Origin: Methylacidiphilum sp.
GTDB lineage: Bacteria > Verrucomicrobiota > Verrucomicrobiia > CAIQCK01
Assembly: GCA_020718125.1 (NCBI GenBank)
Contig: DYDC01000214.1
Span: 1-5,135, forward strand
Length of the DNA: 5,135 nucleotides
Direction of reading: 5' to 3'
The number at the start of each line of letters is the position of its first letter. Positions within the stretch are counted from its first letter, which is position 1. Both the position numbers and the translations under genes were made by a program. Positions 1 through 5,073 of this stretch are shown here, one piece after another. The notes below the pieces were generated by a model. That model was not told the DNA's origin and ran no database searches. It saw nothing but the letters and a program-made list of their open reading frames with translations.

Positions 1-62
1 CCTTCTTGCTGCCAACGGTAAATCAACCGACGTTCTTCCTCGGTCACTCGCTTGTAAGCCAT
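1..62 (-). CDS. IS30-family transposase, N-terminal fragment (cut by window edge)
   Basis: The minus strand reads MAYKRVTEEERR followed by LIYRWQQEG up to the window edge, about 20 residues. IS30-family transposases typically open in this way, with a short 'YK-x-L/V-T-x-E-E/D-R-x-x-I-Y' segment that begins the N-terminal helix-turn-helix used to bind the element ends. The catalytic DDE domain would lie to the left and is not visible. The ATG start is supported by an AGGAG ribosome-binding site at 69-73, six bases upstream. The gene points away from the truncated glycosyltransferase it interrupts. Whether the transposase is complete and active cannot be judged here. Confidence 0.75.
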   Translation of the reverse strand, partial: MAYKRVTEEERRLIYRWQQE

Positions 63-68
63 GTTGTT

Positions 69-73
69 CTCCT
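69..73 (-). promoter_or_regulatory. Ribosome-binding site of the IS30-like transposase
   Basis: AGGAG on the minus strand lies six bases before the ATG at 62-60. It fixes the transposase start, because only about 20 codons of the gene are in the window. Confidence 0.6.
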
Positions 74-117
74 AGTGTGGCACACGAAGGGCGGAGCTTA
101 CGACGCGATCAACTCAG

Positions 118-131
118 GCAACAAGTGTTGC
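118..131. repeat. Dyad near the IS end, GCAACA-AG-TGTTGC
   Basis: Two perfect 6-base arms flank a 2-base spacer. The dyad lies between the transposase leader and the point where the interrupted glycosyltransferase resumes, so it may be part of the IS terminal repeat. Ten bases of it (CAAGTGTTGC, 122-131) occur inverted at 4983-4992. Ten bases is too short to prove a link. Confidence 0.35.
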
Positions 132-144
132 AATAGCCGGTAGC

Positions 145-489
145 GCGCGCGCCTTCTATCGGCTCATCGCCACGCGGTTTATCCATCCGCTGTTGTTCAG
201 CCTGGCTGTCGGCCGGCGCGTGACCGACAGCGCCAACGGATTTCGCGCATTCCGCCTGTCGCTGTTGCAGGACCCGCGCATCAACCTCGCGCAGGATTGG
301 CTGGACCACTACGAGTTGGAGCCTTACCTGTATTTCAAAGCCATCACCCTCGGCTACAAGGTCAAGGAAGTGCCCGTCACGAAGATCTATCCGCCCAAGG
401 AACTCGGCTACACCAAGATGACGCCGTGGGCCGGTTGGTGGAGCATCCTGCGACCCATCATCCTGCTGGGCCTGCGCATCAGGAAATGA
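145..489 (+). pseudogene. Family-2 glycosyltransferase, C-terminal remnant truncated by the IS
   Basis: The frame encodes about 114 residues that match the C-terminal part of a GT2 (DPM1/WcaA-like) glycosyltransferase. Recognisable pieces are a helix reading FYRLIATRFIHPLLF, the motif VTDSANGFRAFR (the acceptor-site region in this family), WLDHYELEPYL, then KVKEVPVTKIYPPKELGYTK and a terminal hydrophobic WWSILRPIILLGL before a lysine end and TGA. The N-terminal GT-A nucleotide-binding half, with its DDGS and DxD motifs, is absent. The frame stays open leftward to a TAG at 73-75, but sequence left of about 145 belongs to the insertion element. The only usual start codon in frame is TTG at 193, with no clear ribosome-binding site, so this is best read as a disrupted gene whose 5' half lies beyond the IS. 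Related enzymes move sugars from a nucleotide donor to a lipid or glycan acceptor. The substrate cannot be told. Confidence 0.8.
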
Positions 490-564
490 CCGCCCGGTTC
501 ACAGCAACAACCGCTCCCACGAAGACCGCCGCTCGAAGCAGCCGGACATCCCAATCCCCGACGC

Positions 565-723
565 TCAGAAGAACGGATACAGGAACGGCGCAAGGGCGGA
601 AGATTGCGCAAAGAGGATAATGCCGCCGATGACCACCAGCATCACCAGCAGGGGTATCAGCCACCATTTCTTCTCGCGCATGGCGAATTGAATCAGTTCA
701 CGCAATAACGACTGTTTGGCCAT
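565..723 (-). CDS. DUF5989-type small single-helix membrane protein
   Basis: This 52-residue protein starts MAKQSLLRELIQFAMREKKWW. It then has one strongly hydrophobic helix (about residues 21-39, LIPLLVMLVVIGGIILF) and ends QSSALAPFLYPFF. The pattern of an amphipathic N-terminus ending in basic residues, one helix, and a tail with 'SA-x-APF-x-Y' is what I know as the DUF5989 family, whose function is unknown. Relatives often sit beside carbamoyltransferase and SxtJ-like genes in surface-glycan or natural-product loci. No such partner is adjacent here. The ATG at 723-721 is preceded by GGAG (730-733), six bases away, which favours it over a longer in-frame version starting at TTG 882-880 that would add 53 poorly membrane-like residues. 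It converges on the truncated glycosyltransferase, with 75 bases between their stops. The family call is from memory of the motif. Confidence 0.8.
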   Translation of the reverse strand: MAKQSLLRELIQFAMREKKWWLIPLLVMLVVIGGIILFAQSSALAPFLYPFF

Positions 724-729
724 GACACT

Positions 730-733
730 CTCC
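730..733 (-). promoter_or_regulatory. Ribosome-binding site deciding the start of the small membrane protein
   Basis: GGAG on the minus strand lies six bases before ATG 723-721. It supports the 52-residue form over the 105-residue form that would start at TTG 882-880. Confidence 0.55.
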
Positions 734-850
734 GTCTTCAGCAGGCTGTTTCGATCCGCCGGAATCGCGGCGCCGATAGCGCGCTTTCCTACTCGCGCCT
801 CTCGCCCATCTTCCGTCCACGAACCACTGACGGTTTTTCTTGCGGCGCAA

Positions 851-882
851 CATATAGCCCCCCCCGCCGCCAGCGGCGTCAA
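851..882 (-). promoter_or_regulatory. Candidate promoter for the small membrane protein, with a G8 tract in the spacer
   Basis: On the minus strand a TTGACG box (882-877) is followed after 20 bases by TATATG (856-851). The boxes fit the sigma-70 consensus at five and four of six positions, but the spacing is 2-4 bases too long. The spacer contains eight G in a row (865-858 read on the minus strand) and most of a GC-rich dyad. Transcription from here would leave a leader of about 120 bases. The call is weak, because GC-rich DNA yields such matches by chance. Confidence 0.2.
865..878. repeat. GC-rich dyad CGCCGC-CA-GCGGCG
   Basis: Two perfect 6-base arms flank a 2-base spacer, directly beside the C8 run. 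There is no T-run on either side, so it is not a standard terminator. It could be a cruciform or a binding site, or could be chance in GC-rich DNA. Confidence 0.3.
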
Positions 883-921
883 TGCCAGCCTTTAGTTTTC
901 CCAGTTTTCCGCAGTTTCCAA

Positions 922-950
922 TTGACGCGGAACCGGGACATGGATAGGGT
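922..950 (+). promoter_or_regulatory. Candidate sigma-70-like promoter for the GT-C-like gene
   Basis: TTGACG (922-927) and TAGGGT (945-950) are separated by an ideal 17 bases. The -35 matches consensus at five of six positions, the -10 at only three. The resulting leader would be about 170 bases. This is the best plus-strand match I noticed before the gene, but it is weak. Confidence 0.2.
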
Positions 951-1022
951 TTCCGGCGTTACAGCGCATGAAAGTCTCACACGGACGCAGGTATGGCAGT
1001 CTTTTGGTGACGCGGGTCTGGA

Positions 1023-1036
1023 AACCACCCGTGGTT
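1023..1036. promoter_or_regulatory. Dyad AACCAC-CC-GTGGTT, possible operator
   Basis: A 14-base near-palindrome with perfect 6-base arms lies in the leader about 90 bases before the GT-C-like gene and downstream of the candidate promoter. Its size and symmetry suit a dimeric regulator, but no regulator gene is present in the window and no second copy was noticed. Confidence 0.18.
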
Positions 1037-1128
1037 CTGCGTGCATCTGCTTCCGTTTGCAGCCAGACCCTCGATAAAGCCGGAACGTCCGAGCCTTTAC
1101 CCGCGGCGGTTGCCGTCCACCCGCTCTC

Positions 1129-2838
1129 ATGAAGTTGCGTTCGCTTTGGCTTCGTCTCTCGCTGCTGCTGCTGGGGATCATCCTCTACGGCGCGACGCTT
1201 TGGGACAACACATGGTCCCGGCATGACGAGGCGACGATTCAGTATTGGAAACAGCAGTTCCACCAACAGTGGGTGGATGGTCAACTCTCCCTAACGTCGT
1301 TCACGGCGGTCCAAGCTGATCAGGGCCGCTTCATACCGGGTTTCCACCTGGCGCAGTTCATCGAGCATGAACTGTTCGGTTTGGATTGCTGGAAACACCG
1401 CCTGTTTCGCCTGGCGGTGATGTTGGCGCTGTGCCAAGTGTTGTTTTCAGTGGCTGCGCGTGTCACGGGTTCTCCGGGCGCAGCGTGGTTGACCGGGTTG
1501 TTGTTTCTTTGTTTCTCGCCGAATGTGGAGAACTGGTCGTGCTTGGATACCCAGGAGTTTTACCAAACGGCAATCCTGTTGCCATCCCTGTGGTGTCTGG
1601 TGACAGCGATGGGCGCGCCGACGGAGAAGCGCATGTTTCGCGCCGGCTTGACGCTGGCAGCAGGGTTATGGATTTCCCCCGCCTTTCTCATCAAGGAAAC
1701 CAGCCTCGCGTTCATAGCTCTGGCGGTGGCGTTGACGATTGGATGCCTCATCGGGTGTGGCGAGTTGTTGTCCCGACGCAACCGTCTCCTGAGCGGAGTT
1801 TATCTGGGATTCCATGTATTGACAGCGCTGCTTTGGCCGGTGATGAAAGATGCCGCCGGAATCAGTCCCATCAAGGCCGGACTCTACACCTCGCAGCACT
1901 ATCAACCCACACTCGTCATCATGGCCTCAACGGCGTTCAAGTATGGCGACCTGCTGTGGAACAGCTTCCAATTGTTGACGCTGGTTGCGCTGGGCCTGTT
2001 TCTGTGGCGGCTGGCGGGCTGGGCGCGGAGCCGGGTCCGGCCGGACGCGTATGACGGCTGGGCTTTCGTGGGCATGTGTTGGTTCGCTGGATTGGTGATC
2101 ATCACGCTGCCCATGAAGCTGGCACACGGTCGCTACCTCGGTCCGGGGTTGCCGGGGTTGTGCCTGTTCGTCGGACTGATGGTATGGCGATTCCTGGCCG
2201 AACGGACCCAACAGGCACCGCCACGGCCATCTTGGCCAAGATCGCTCTTGCGCTGGCTGGTGGTGGCTAATCTCGTCCTGCTGCCCTTGATCGCGGGCAT
2301 CCGCACCAACAACTACCTGATCTTCAAGCACGACTATGATCGCGCCACCTTTGACGCCACAGAAACCTTGGCGTGCCATGCGGCACCAGGCGCGCGATTT
2401 TTTATCAATGTGCCGGCCGAACAACCGGGGTTCTTCACGGAGATGGTGCCGTTGCTTGCCATCGTGTGCAATCGCCCCGATCTGAAGGAGTTCTACCATT
2501 ACAACAAACCCGACAGGCCCGAGCCGCGCGCGGGCGACTATCTGCTGACGTTCACTCGCGAGCCTGAGGGCAGCAGCCGCCCCGCCGCGTTGCCTGTGCC
2601 AGCGTCACTTCATGAGCGCACGCTGAACCAGCTTGGCGACCGCCTCAAGCTGGTCCGCCAGATTCGTTATGATCGGCGGCTGCTCGCGTCCTATCCGGAC
2701 GCGCCGATTTTCAACTGGTTCGCCCGCGCGGGCGTGAAGCTCCCTGCCCACCTCGGCATGCCCCGCGACCGGCGGCGGGCATTGTTCACGGTTGAACCTA
2801 TCTTGGTGGAATGGAACGTCTATCAATTCCAACGCTGA
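1129..2838 (+). CDS. Polytopic membrane protein, probable GT-C-type glycosyltransferase
   Basis: This 569-residue protein has about eleven predicted membrane segments in residues 5-390, roughly at 5-24, 92-112, 117-131, 144-161, 169-186, 191-211, 221-239, 278-296, 310-328, 337-356 and 373-390. A C-terminal region of about 180 residues (391-569) lacks helices of that kind. GT-C-like traits are a long first outer loop (25-91) with acidic residues (D26, D33, E34) and an ADQGRFIPGFH segment, a 'KE' after a helix (189-190), and HGRYLGPGLPG (333-343), which recalls the 'RYLLPALP' stretch of ArnT/PMT-like enzymes. Such enzymes use polyprenyl-phosphate sugars on the outer membrane face, which fits the GtrB-like gene 108 bases downstream. 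The ATG gives an ideal first helix but has no clear ribosome-binding site (the 17 bases before it are pyrimidine-rich). Substrate is unknown. It could instead be a non-catalytic polytopic protein. Confidence 0.75.
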   Translation: MKLRSLWLRLSLLLLGIILYGATLWDNTWSRHDEATIQYWKQQFHQQWVDGQLSLTSFTAVQADQGRFIPGFHLAQFIEHELFGLDCWKHRLFRLAVMLALCQVLFSVAARVTGSPGAAWLTGLLFLCFSPNVENWSCLDTQEFYQTAILLPSLWCLVTAMGAPTEKRMFRAGLTLAAGLWISPAFLIKETSLAFIALAVALTIGCLIGCGELLSRRNRLLSGVYLGFHVLTALLWPVMKDAAGISPIKAGLYTSQHYQPTLVIMASTAFKYGDLLWNSFQLLTLVALGLFLWRLAGWARSRVRPDAYDGWAFVGMCWFAGLVIITLPMKLAHGRYLGPGLPGLCLFVGLMVWRFLAERTQQAPPRPSWPRSLLRWLVVANLVLLPLIAGIRTNNYLIFKHDYDRATFDATETLACHAAPGARFFINVPAEQPGFFTEMVPLLAIVCNRPDLKEFYHYNKPDRPEPRAGDYLLTFTREPEGSSRPAALPVPASLHERTLNQLGDRLKLVRQIRYDRRLLASYPDAPIFNWFARAGVKLPAHLGMPRDRRRALFTVEPILVEWNVYQFQR

Positions 2839-2895
2839 ACCCCCGTCGGGCGCAGTCCAGCGGGAGGTTCCCTGCAGGCAGTCCAACGGCCGCGT

Positions 2896-2909
2896 GCGTC
2901 ACTAGACGC
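2896..2909. terminator. Small hairpin GCGTC-ACTA-GACGC between the two glycosyltransferase genes
   Basis: A 5-base stem with a 4-base loop is followed by TTGT rather than a true T-run. It lies 57 bases after the GT-C-like gene and 37 before the GT2 gene. It could weakly end or attenuate transcription between them. Evidence is thin. Confidence 0.2.
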
Positions 2910-2946
2910 TTGTAAAGACAGAGGTTGCTGTGGCTGAATAGGCCCG

Positions 2947-3306
2947 ATGAACAAGGAAGCCAGCAACAGCGGCCCGACGGTTTGCCTGTCGGTGGTAGTC
3001 CCGGTCTTCAACGAAGCCGATGGCCTGCGGTTGTTGTGGGAGAAGCTCTCAAGCGTCCTGGCTGGCCTCGGTAAGCGTTGGGAGGTGGTGTTCGTGGACG
3101 ATGGCAGCCACGACAGTTCCTGGAGTGTTCTCAAGCAACTGCATGAGCAACACCCGGAGGTGAGGGCTTTGCGGCTATCGCGCAACTTCGGCCATCAAAC
3201 GGCCCTGACCGCCGGCATGGAGGCGGCCCGCGGCGCGGCGATCGTCACCATGGACGCCGACTTGCAGCACCCGCCCGATTTGATCCTGGAACTTGTCCGT
3301 CAATGA
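2947..3306 (+). CDS. N-terminal piece of the split glycosyltransferase: GT-A catalytic half
   Basis: This is the 119-residue product made if translation ends at the premature TGA. It holds the nucleotide-binding half of a GT2 domain: LSVVVPVFNEADGL (14-27), VVFVDDGSHD (47-56), LSRNFGHQTALTAG (77-90) and the metal-binding MDADLQHPPD (102-111) with the DxD at 103-105. It stops about ten residues after the DxD and so lacks the acceptor-side half, the ADFRLLDR motif and both membrane helices. Alone it should be inactive, since GtrB-like enzymes need the second half of the GT-A fold and are anchored by their C-terminal helices. Confidence 0.6.
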   Translation: MNKEASNSGPTVCLSVVVPVFNEADGLRLLWEKLSSVLAGLGKRWEVVFVDDGSHDSSWSVLKQLHEQHPEVRALRLSRNFGHQTALTAGMEAARGAAIVTMDADLQHPPDLILELVRQ

Positions 3307-3396
3307 CAGGCTGGCCAGCAGATCGTTCACACCGTTCGCCAACACACGGCGGATGCCTCGCATTTCAAACGGTTCAGTTCCTGGGCGTTCTACTGG

Positions 3397-3921
3397 TTGA
3401 TCAACCATCTGGGCGGCACCCGCATCGAGCCAAACACGGCCGACTTCAGGCTGCTGGATCGTCAGGTGGTTGATGCGTTGCGGACGATGCCGGAACATCG
3501 GCGATTCCTGCGCGGCATGGTCAATTGGGTGGGGTTCCGCCAGTGCGCGGTGCCCTTCCAAGCGCCGCCGCGGGCGGCTGGCACCACGAAGTATTCTCTG
3601 CGCCGCATGGTGCGGCTGGCGCTGGACGCGGTGCTGTCGTTTTCCACCCTCCCCCTGCGTCTGGCGATCTACATGGGCCTGTTGATCGCGCTGGGCAGCT
3701 TCCTTTACTTGGGCTTCGTGCTCTATGCCGCTTTGTTCACCGACCGGGCCGTGGTGGGCTGGGCTTCGGTCATTGGCGTCCTGCTGTTCCTCGGCGCCAT
3801 CCAGTTGCTGTTCACCGGTTTGATCGGTGAATACATCGCCCGCATCTACGAGGAAACGCGCCAGCGACCTCTCTATCTGGTGGCCGAACGCATTGGTTGG
3901 TCCGAACCGCCCGACGCCTGA
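3397..3921 (+). CDS. C-terminal piece of the split glycosyltransferase: acceptor motif and membrane anchor
   Basis: This piece is in the same frame as the N-terminal part. Homology begins at 3307, straight after the TGA, with HTVRQHTADASHFKR and then FYWLINHLGGTRI. The first usual start codon in frame is TTG 3397, which falls inside a conserved helix and has no ribosome-binding site, so independent translation is doubtful. It carries NTADFRLLDR, the FLRGMVNWVGF segment, TTKYSLRRM before the membrane, two transmembrane helices (about 236-263 and 271-296 in full-length numbering) and the closing IGEYIARIYEETRQRPLYLV, the standard ending of GtrB/ArnC-like proteins. Its stop is 23 bases from the end of the converging methyltransferase gene. 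Confidence 0.6.
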   Translation: MINHLGGTRIEPNTADFRLLDRQVVDALRTMPEHRRFLRGMVNWVGFRQCAVPFQAPPRAAGTTKYSLRRMVRLALDAVLSFSTLPLRLAIYMGLLIALGSFLYLGFVLYAALFTDRAVVGWASVIGVLLFLGAIQLLFTGLIGEYIARIYEETRQRPLYLVAERIGWSEPPDA

Positions 3922-3937
3922 GCACGGATCCCTGCAA

Positions 3938-3954
3938 GCGGCGACTAACGCCGC
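3938..3954. terminator. Hairpin GCGGCG-ACTAA-CGCCGC at the convergent gene ends
   Basis: A perfect 6-base GC stem with a 5-base loop starts 16 bases after the glycosyltransferase stop and straddles the last codons of the methyltransferase, whose TAG stop (3947-3945) lies in the loop. The position suits a shared bidirectional terminator. Neither side has a T-run, so on this evidence it would be a non-canonical terminator or an RNA-protecting stem. Confidence 0.4.
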
Positions 3955-4811
3955 CGGCCCACCATCATCAGCAGGTCGAAGGTGTTCGACCATAGGTTGA
4001 TCCGCCCCAAGCCCGACTTCATGCACAACGTGTGCATCCACGACACGCGCGGCCGGCCCAACGAAGTCAGGCTATAGACTATCTGCCCCACGCTCCGGCT
4101 GATGCCGATATAGCGGCTCCACACCGGGTCAAACCCAAACCGATTCAACGTGCGTTCCAGCGTGGCCCGGGAGAAATACCAAATATGCGTCGGCGGATGA
4201 ATCTGCCGCCACTGTTCACCCTGCCGCCGCGCCAACCGGCTGCCGATGTCCGCCGTCGTGATCGCCACAATCCCGCCCGGCCGCAGCAGTTCGGCCATCC
4301 GGGCCAAGTATCGTCCCGGATCGTCCAGATGCTCGATGGTGTCCCAGAGGCAAAACGCGTCCACCTCCCCCCCCGCCAACGGCAGTTCGGCAAAATCCGC
4401 ACACGTTACATCCAAGCGCAGCTTCTTCCGCGCGTAACGACAAGCCTCCTCCGCGATGTCGCAGCCGCGCACCTGCCACCGCTGACGCGCCAAATTCAAG
4501 AACAACCCGTAAGCGCAGCCCACCTCAAACACCCGCCCTCCAGCGGGCACCCAGCGCGCCAACTGCCTGACCCGCCGCCGAAAATTCGCTTCGTGGGCGC
4601 CGCGGTCCGCCAGATACTCGAAATACTCCGCTCCGTGGAAATACTCCGGTCCATACAGCCGCGCCAACTCCTCGCGCGTCAACCGGTTCGGAAAATAGGC
4701 CATGCCGCACTGGCAACAAGTGACCAGTTCGCGAAACAGCGGCCGGGATTCGCTGCTGCCGCACGCCACGCAGGAGCGGAAGGTCGAGGCGGACACGGTG
4801 ATTCCATTCAA
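3945..4811 (-). CDS. Zinc-ribbon class I SAM-dependent methyltransferase
   Basis: This 288-residue soluble protein opens with a zinc-ribbon-like CVACG (14-18) and CCQCG (32-36), a CX2C-X14-CX2C arrangement, followed by LTREELARLYGPEYF. The methyltransferase fold then shows motif I VFEVGCAYGLFL (94-105), an acidic motif II residue in RGCDIAEEA (D118), CADFAELPL (137-145), the LWDTIEHLDDP loop (155-165) and LLRPGGIVAITT (175-186). HPPTHIWYFS (205-214) is typical of relatives found in glycan clusters. These enzymes methylate sugars or small metabolites with S-adenosylmethionine. The acceptor here is unknown. The chosen start is TTG 4811-4809 with GAGG six bases upstream. GTG at residue 6 is an alternative. 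The ATG at 4807-4805 is out of frame. Codons 146-149 contain eight G in a row. It converges on the broken glycosyltransferase. Confidence 0.88.
   Translation of the reverse strand: MNGITVSASTFRSCVACGSSESRPLFRELVTCCQCGMAYFPNRLTREELARLYGPEYFHGAEYFEYLADRGAHEANFRRRVRQLARWVPAGGRVFEVGCAYGLFLNLARQRWQVRGCDIAEEACRYARKKLRLDVTCADFAELPLAGGEVDAFCLWDTIEHLDDPGRYLARMAELLRPGGIVAITTADIGSRLARRQGEQWRQIHPPTHIWYFSRATLERTLNRFGFDPVWSRYIGISRSVGQIVYSLTSLGRPRVSWMHTLCMKSGLGRINLWSNTFDLLMMVGRRR
4367..4374 (-). repeat. G8 homopolymer inside the methyltransferase gene
   Basis: On the coding strand GCG-GGG-GGG-GAG encodes A146-G147-G148-E149. Loss or gain of one G would shift the frame in the middle of the SAM-binding domain and inactivate the enzyme. 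The tract length is at the low end for slippage-prone runs. Confidence 0.5.
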
Positions 4812-4817
4812 GGGTAA

Positions 4818-4821
4818 CCTC
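4818..4821 (-). promoter_or_regulatory. Ribosome-binding site supporting a TTG start of the methyltransferase
   Basis: GAGG on the minus strand is six bases before TTG 4811-4809. The spacing equals that seen before the transposase and the small membrane protein, which is why the TTG is preferred over the in-frame GTG five codons later. Confidence 0.5.
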
Positions 4822-5050
4822 GCTGCGCTCGGTGATCAGAGCATGCGGTAGGCAGCGGCCATAGCCCTGCGTTGTTGTTCATTACGGATATGTCCCGCCG
4901 ATAGTTGAAACCAGCGGTGGTGCATTGGTTGTTTAGGCGGCTTGTTGTTGAGAGTCAAGAGTCCCGCGAGCCAGTAGCCAACGCAACACTTGCGGCTGGC
5001 TGCCGGGCATCGTCTTCGTGAGCCTTTGTTAACTCAGGCTATGACGTGCC

Positions 5051-5073
5051 CAAGCAGGAAACGCAAGCAGGAA
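5051..5073 (+). repeat. Tandem-like direct repeat CAAGCAGGAA
   Basis: Two identical 10-base copies (5051-5060 and 5064-5073) are separated by ACG, a period of 13 bases. Only two copies are present, so its meaning is unclear. Confidence 0.35.

Larger units (their letters stand above)
1..135 (-). mobile_element. End of an IS30-family insertion sequence (partial)
   Basis: This is the transposase-start end of an insertion sequence that continues off the left edge of the window. It holds the first codons of an IS30-like transposase on the minus strand and roughly 70 bases of leader and terminus. The glycosyltransferase reading frame next to it becomes recognisable only from about base 145, so the element boundary should lie between about 110 and 148. 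The value 135 is an estimate. A near-palindrome, GCAACA-AG-TGTTGC (118-131), sits where a terminal inverted repeat would be expected. The other end and the target duplication lie outside the window and cannot be seen. The IS family call rests only on the transposase N-terminus. Confidence 0.65.
724..1128. other. Gene-free stretch between two divergent genes
   Basis: About 405 bases separate the small membrane protein (minus) from the GT-C-like gene (plus). Open frames crossing it on the minus strand overlap the GT-C-like gene antisense or give low-complexity, arginine-rich translations with no recognisable domain, so I do not call them genes. As a divergent intergenic region it should hold both promoters. 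Candidates are listed separately, all of them weak. An 8-base C run (858-865) and a GC-rich dyad (865-878) lie in it. Confidence 0.6.
2947..3921 (+). pseudogene. DPM1/GtrB-like polyprenyl-phosphate glycosyltransferase split by an in-frame TGA
   Basis: One uninterrupted frame of 325 codons encodes a GT2 enzyme of usual GtrB/ArnC/DPM1-like size (324 residues), except for TGA at codon 120 (3304-3306). Homology continues directly across it: ELVRQ-stop-QAGQQIVHTVR. Relatives generally read '(I/V)RKW-x-x-GYDVVY-x-VR', so the stop falls on the conserved tryptophan and is one base from TGG. No frame shift is needed. The enzyme would transfer a sugar from a nucleotide donor to a polyprenyl phosphate at the inner membrane face, supplying GT-C enzymes such as the upstream neighbour. 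TGA is the normal stop of at least three neighbouring genes and TGG is used freely for tryptophan, so general recoding is unlikely. A recent nonsense mutation, readthrough (the context is TGA-C) or a sequence error remain possible. The ATG start is chosen because the first beta strand begins at about residue 14. No good ribosome-binding site is visible. Confidence 0.85.

Noticed and set aside
565..882. Longer 105-residue form of the small membrane protein starting at TTG 882-880
   Set aside because: The added N-terminal part looks non-coding, and the internal ATG at 723 has the good ribosome-binding site and matches the usual family length of about 50 residues.
892..1284. Minus-strand open frames over 879-1284
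   Set aside because: They overlap the start of the GT-C-like gene antisense, have arginine- and glutamine-rich low-complexity translations with no motif, and lack ribosome-binding sites.
3304..3306. TGA as a selenocysteine codon
   Set aside because: Relatives carry tryptophan here, not cysteine or selenocysteine. The site is not catalytic, and no convincing SECIS-like hairpin is visible just downstream.
2947..3921. Genome-wide reassignment of TGA to tryptophan or glycine
   Set aside because: TGA ends the GT2 remnant (489), the small membrane protein (565), the GT-C-like gene (2838) and this gene itself (3921), each at the natural C-terminus. Tryptophan is otherwise encoded by TGG.
3175..4041. 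Long minus-strand open frame of 288 codons across the split glycosyltransferase
   Set aside because: It is antisense to clearly conserved glycosyltransferase sequence. Its translation is rich in H, Q, R and A, as expected of a GC-rich shadow frame.
4032..4817. Long plus-strand open frame of 261 codons over the methyltransferase
   Set aside because: It is antisense to the well-supported methyltransferase. The translation is rich in proline, arginine and glutamine with no domain.
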